Assembly (NCBI RefSeq): GCF_003385515.1
Contig: NZ_QNVT01000008.1
Coordinates: forward strand, 62,001 to 126,000
Reading direction: 5' to 3'
Source of the DNA: Chryseobacterium pennae
Lineage (GTDB): Bacteria; Bacteroidota; Bacteroidia; Flavobacteriales; Weeksellaceae
Length of the DNA: 64,000 nt
The notes under the pieces were generated by a model. It had not been told where the DNA came from. It saw only the letters and a list, made by a program, of their open reading frames with translations, and did no database searches. The position numbers and the translations under genes are program-made. Below, in pieces: positions 63,005 to 64,000 of this stretch (its first letter is position 1; the number at the start of each line of letters is the position of its first letter).

Positions 63005-64000
63005 ATGAAGAAAATCATTCTATCGCTGATAGCAATTTTGCTAGTTTCAACTTCAGCTTTTGCACAGGATATTCAACTCAACAGACCCCAGGAGCCTCTG
63101 AAACCCTATTCTTATTATTCAGAAGATATTACTTTTAAAAATAAACAGGCCAATATATATCTGGCCGGAACTTTAACGCTTCCCAGCAGGGAAGGGGTTT
63201 TCCCCGCTGTTATTTTAATAAGTGGGAGTGGACCTCAGAACAGGAATGAGGAGCTGGCAGGACATAAACCTTTTCTTGTATTGTCAGATTATCTTACCAA
63301 AAACGGATTTGCTGTTCTTCGGTATGATGACAGGGGAACAGCTCTGTCTCAAGGGGATTTCAAAAGGGCAACCTCTGTAGATTTAGCAACTGATGTGGAA
63401 AGTGCAGTTGCTTATTTAAAAACAAGAAAGGAAATCAATCCTGCAAAAATCGGGTTGATAGGACATAGTGAAGGAGGGCTGCTTGCTCCTCAGGTGGCTG
63501 TAAAATCAAGAGATGTTGCGTTTATTGTAATGCTTGGAGGCCCAGGAATTCCGGGAGACGAAATACTTTTAATCCAGCAAAGACTGATTGCAGAAGCATC
63601 CGGAACCAACGAAGAAGAAATAAAGGGGGCAGAGATGATCAATAGAAAAATATTTAATCTTGTTAAGAAATCCTCTGATATAGGGCAGTTAAAAAAAGAC
63701 CTCAGAAGCAGCTTAAAAAAAATCTTAACTGAAAATCCGGATCTTAAAAGAGCTGGTGATACGACGGATGATGAATTCATCAACTTACAGATTGATACCT
63801 ATGCGACTCCATGGATGCAGTATTTTATCAAATATAATCCTGTGTCCACATTGAAGAAAGTGAAAATTCCGGTTTTAGCCCTTAACGGTGAAAAAGATCT
63901 GCAGATCACTCCAAAGGAGAATTTAAAGGCCATAAAAAAAGCATTAGGAAAGGCTAAAAACAAACATGTAACGATAAAAGAATTACCGGGACTCAACCAT
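63005..64000 (+). CDS. Exported alpha/beta hydrolase (partial, runs off the window)
   Basis: 332 codons are visible from ATG at 63005 with no stop before the window ends. Signal peptide 1-20 (SAFAQ). Oxyanion strand VILISGSGPQNRNE, then YDDRGTALS, nucleophile S155 in LIGHSEGGLLAP, the acid region LALNGEKDLQI and the start of the catalytic-His segment GLNH at the very edge. This matches the serine aminopeptidase/dienelactone-type hydrolases of Bacteroidota (acyl-CoA thioesterase/esterase-like). Substrate unknown. Only the last few residues should be missing. Confidence 0.9.
   Translation, partial: MKKIILSLIAILLVSTSAFAQDIQLNRPQEPLKPYSYYSEDITFKNKQANIYLAGTLTLPSREGVFPAVILISGSGPQNRNEELAGHKPFLVLSDYLTKNGFAVLRYDDRGTALSQGDFKRATSVDLATDVESAVAYLKTRKEINPAKIGLIGHSEGGLLAPQVAVKSRDVAFIVMLGGPGIPGDEILLIQQRLIAEASGTNEEEIKGAEMINRKIFNLVKKSSDIGQLKKDLRSSLKKILTENPDLKRAGDTTDDEFINLQIDTYATPWMQYFIKYNPVSTLKKVKIPVLALNGEKDLQITPKENLKAIKKALGKAKNKHVTIKELPGLNH

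Overview
The window looks like a chromosomal segment of a Chryseobacterium-like member of the Flavobacteriia (Bacteroidota). The evidence is low GC, a SusC/SusD pair, a type IX secretion (T9SS) C-terminal sorting domain, LytTR two-component pairs, a subclass A2 class A beta-lactamase, promoters of the TTTG / TAnnTTTG kind, and little use of Shine-Dalgarno sites. No tRNA, rRNA, CRISPR array, transposase or phage gene was seen.

Layout. 0.1-8.2 kb: a LytTR histidine kinase/regulator pair, an O-acyltransferase, a lipoprotein, a class A beta-lactamase followed 4 bp later by a serine hydrolase, and a decayed DUF305 gene. 8.4-12.9 kb: a SusC/SusD operon whose SusC frame carries one internal stop codon. 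13.7-19.9 kb: an exported adenosine-deaminase-family protein, a serine hydrolase, a SnoaL-like protein, a SDR-type NAD(P)-binding protein and an AraC regulator. 20.0-29.9 kb: one long minus-strand operon, prpB-prpC-prpD-mmsA-acyl-CoA dehydrogenase-HIB-CoA hydrolase-mmsB-enoyl-CoA hydratase. It encodes valine breakdown from isobutyryl-CoA to propionyl-CoA and then the B12-independent 2-methylcitrate cycle. Its leader starts with a recognisable promoter and a cobalamin riboswitch aptamer, which suggests that B12 turns this route down in favour of the B12-dependent methylmalonyl-CoA route. 30.2-34.6 kb: a PchR-like AraC regulator with a direct-repeat candidate operator, a glyoxalase-like protein, membrane proteins, lipoproteins and an apparently exported RidA.

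34.8-58.9 kb is an accessory island of small genes without obvious enzymatic function. Several belong to families known as immunity proteins of polymorphic toxin systems or to the repeat folds found among them (ankyrin, HEAT-like, leucine-rich, pentapeptide, SMI1/KNR4, WGR-DUF4240). It holds many paralogues, truncated genes and frameshifted remnants. A cassette of small genes occurs twice in direct orientation (47.3-49.9 and 57.7-58.8 kb) and brackets a 7-kb block of minus-strand genes. Inside the island sits an operon of two large secreted proteins: a beta-helix-like protein and a 1590-residue T9SS substrate made of three 80-residue repeats, three sets of seven RCC1 repeats, two Fn3-like linkers and a sorting domain. 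No matching toxin was found.

58.9-64 kb: an alpha/beta hydrolase, a second LytTR regulator/kinase pair (order opposite to the first), an outer-membrane beta-barrel protein and a second hydrolase that runs off the right edge.

Three otherwise intact frames (SusC, a leucine-rich-repeat gene, an island gene with a paralogue) each contain one in-frame stop. They look like recent pseudogenes, but sequencing error cannot be excluded from the sequence alone.
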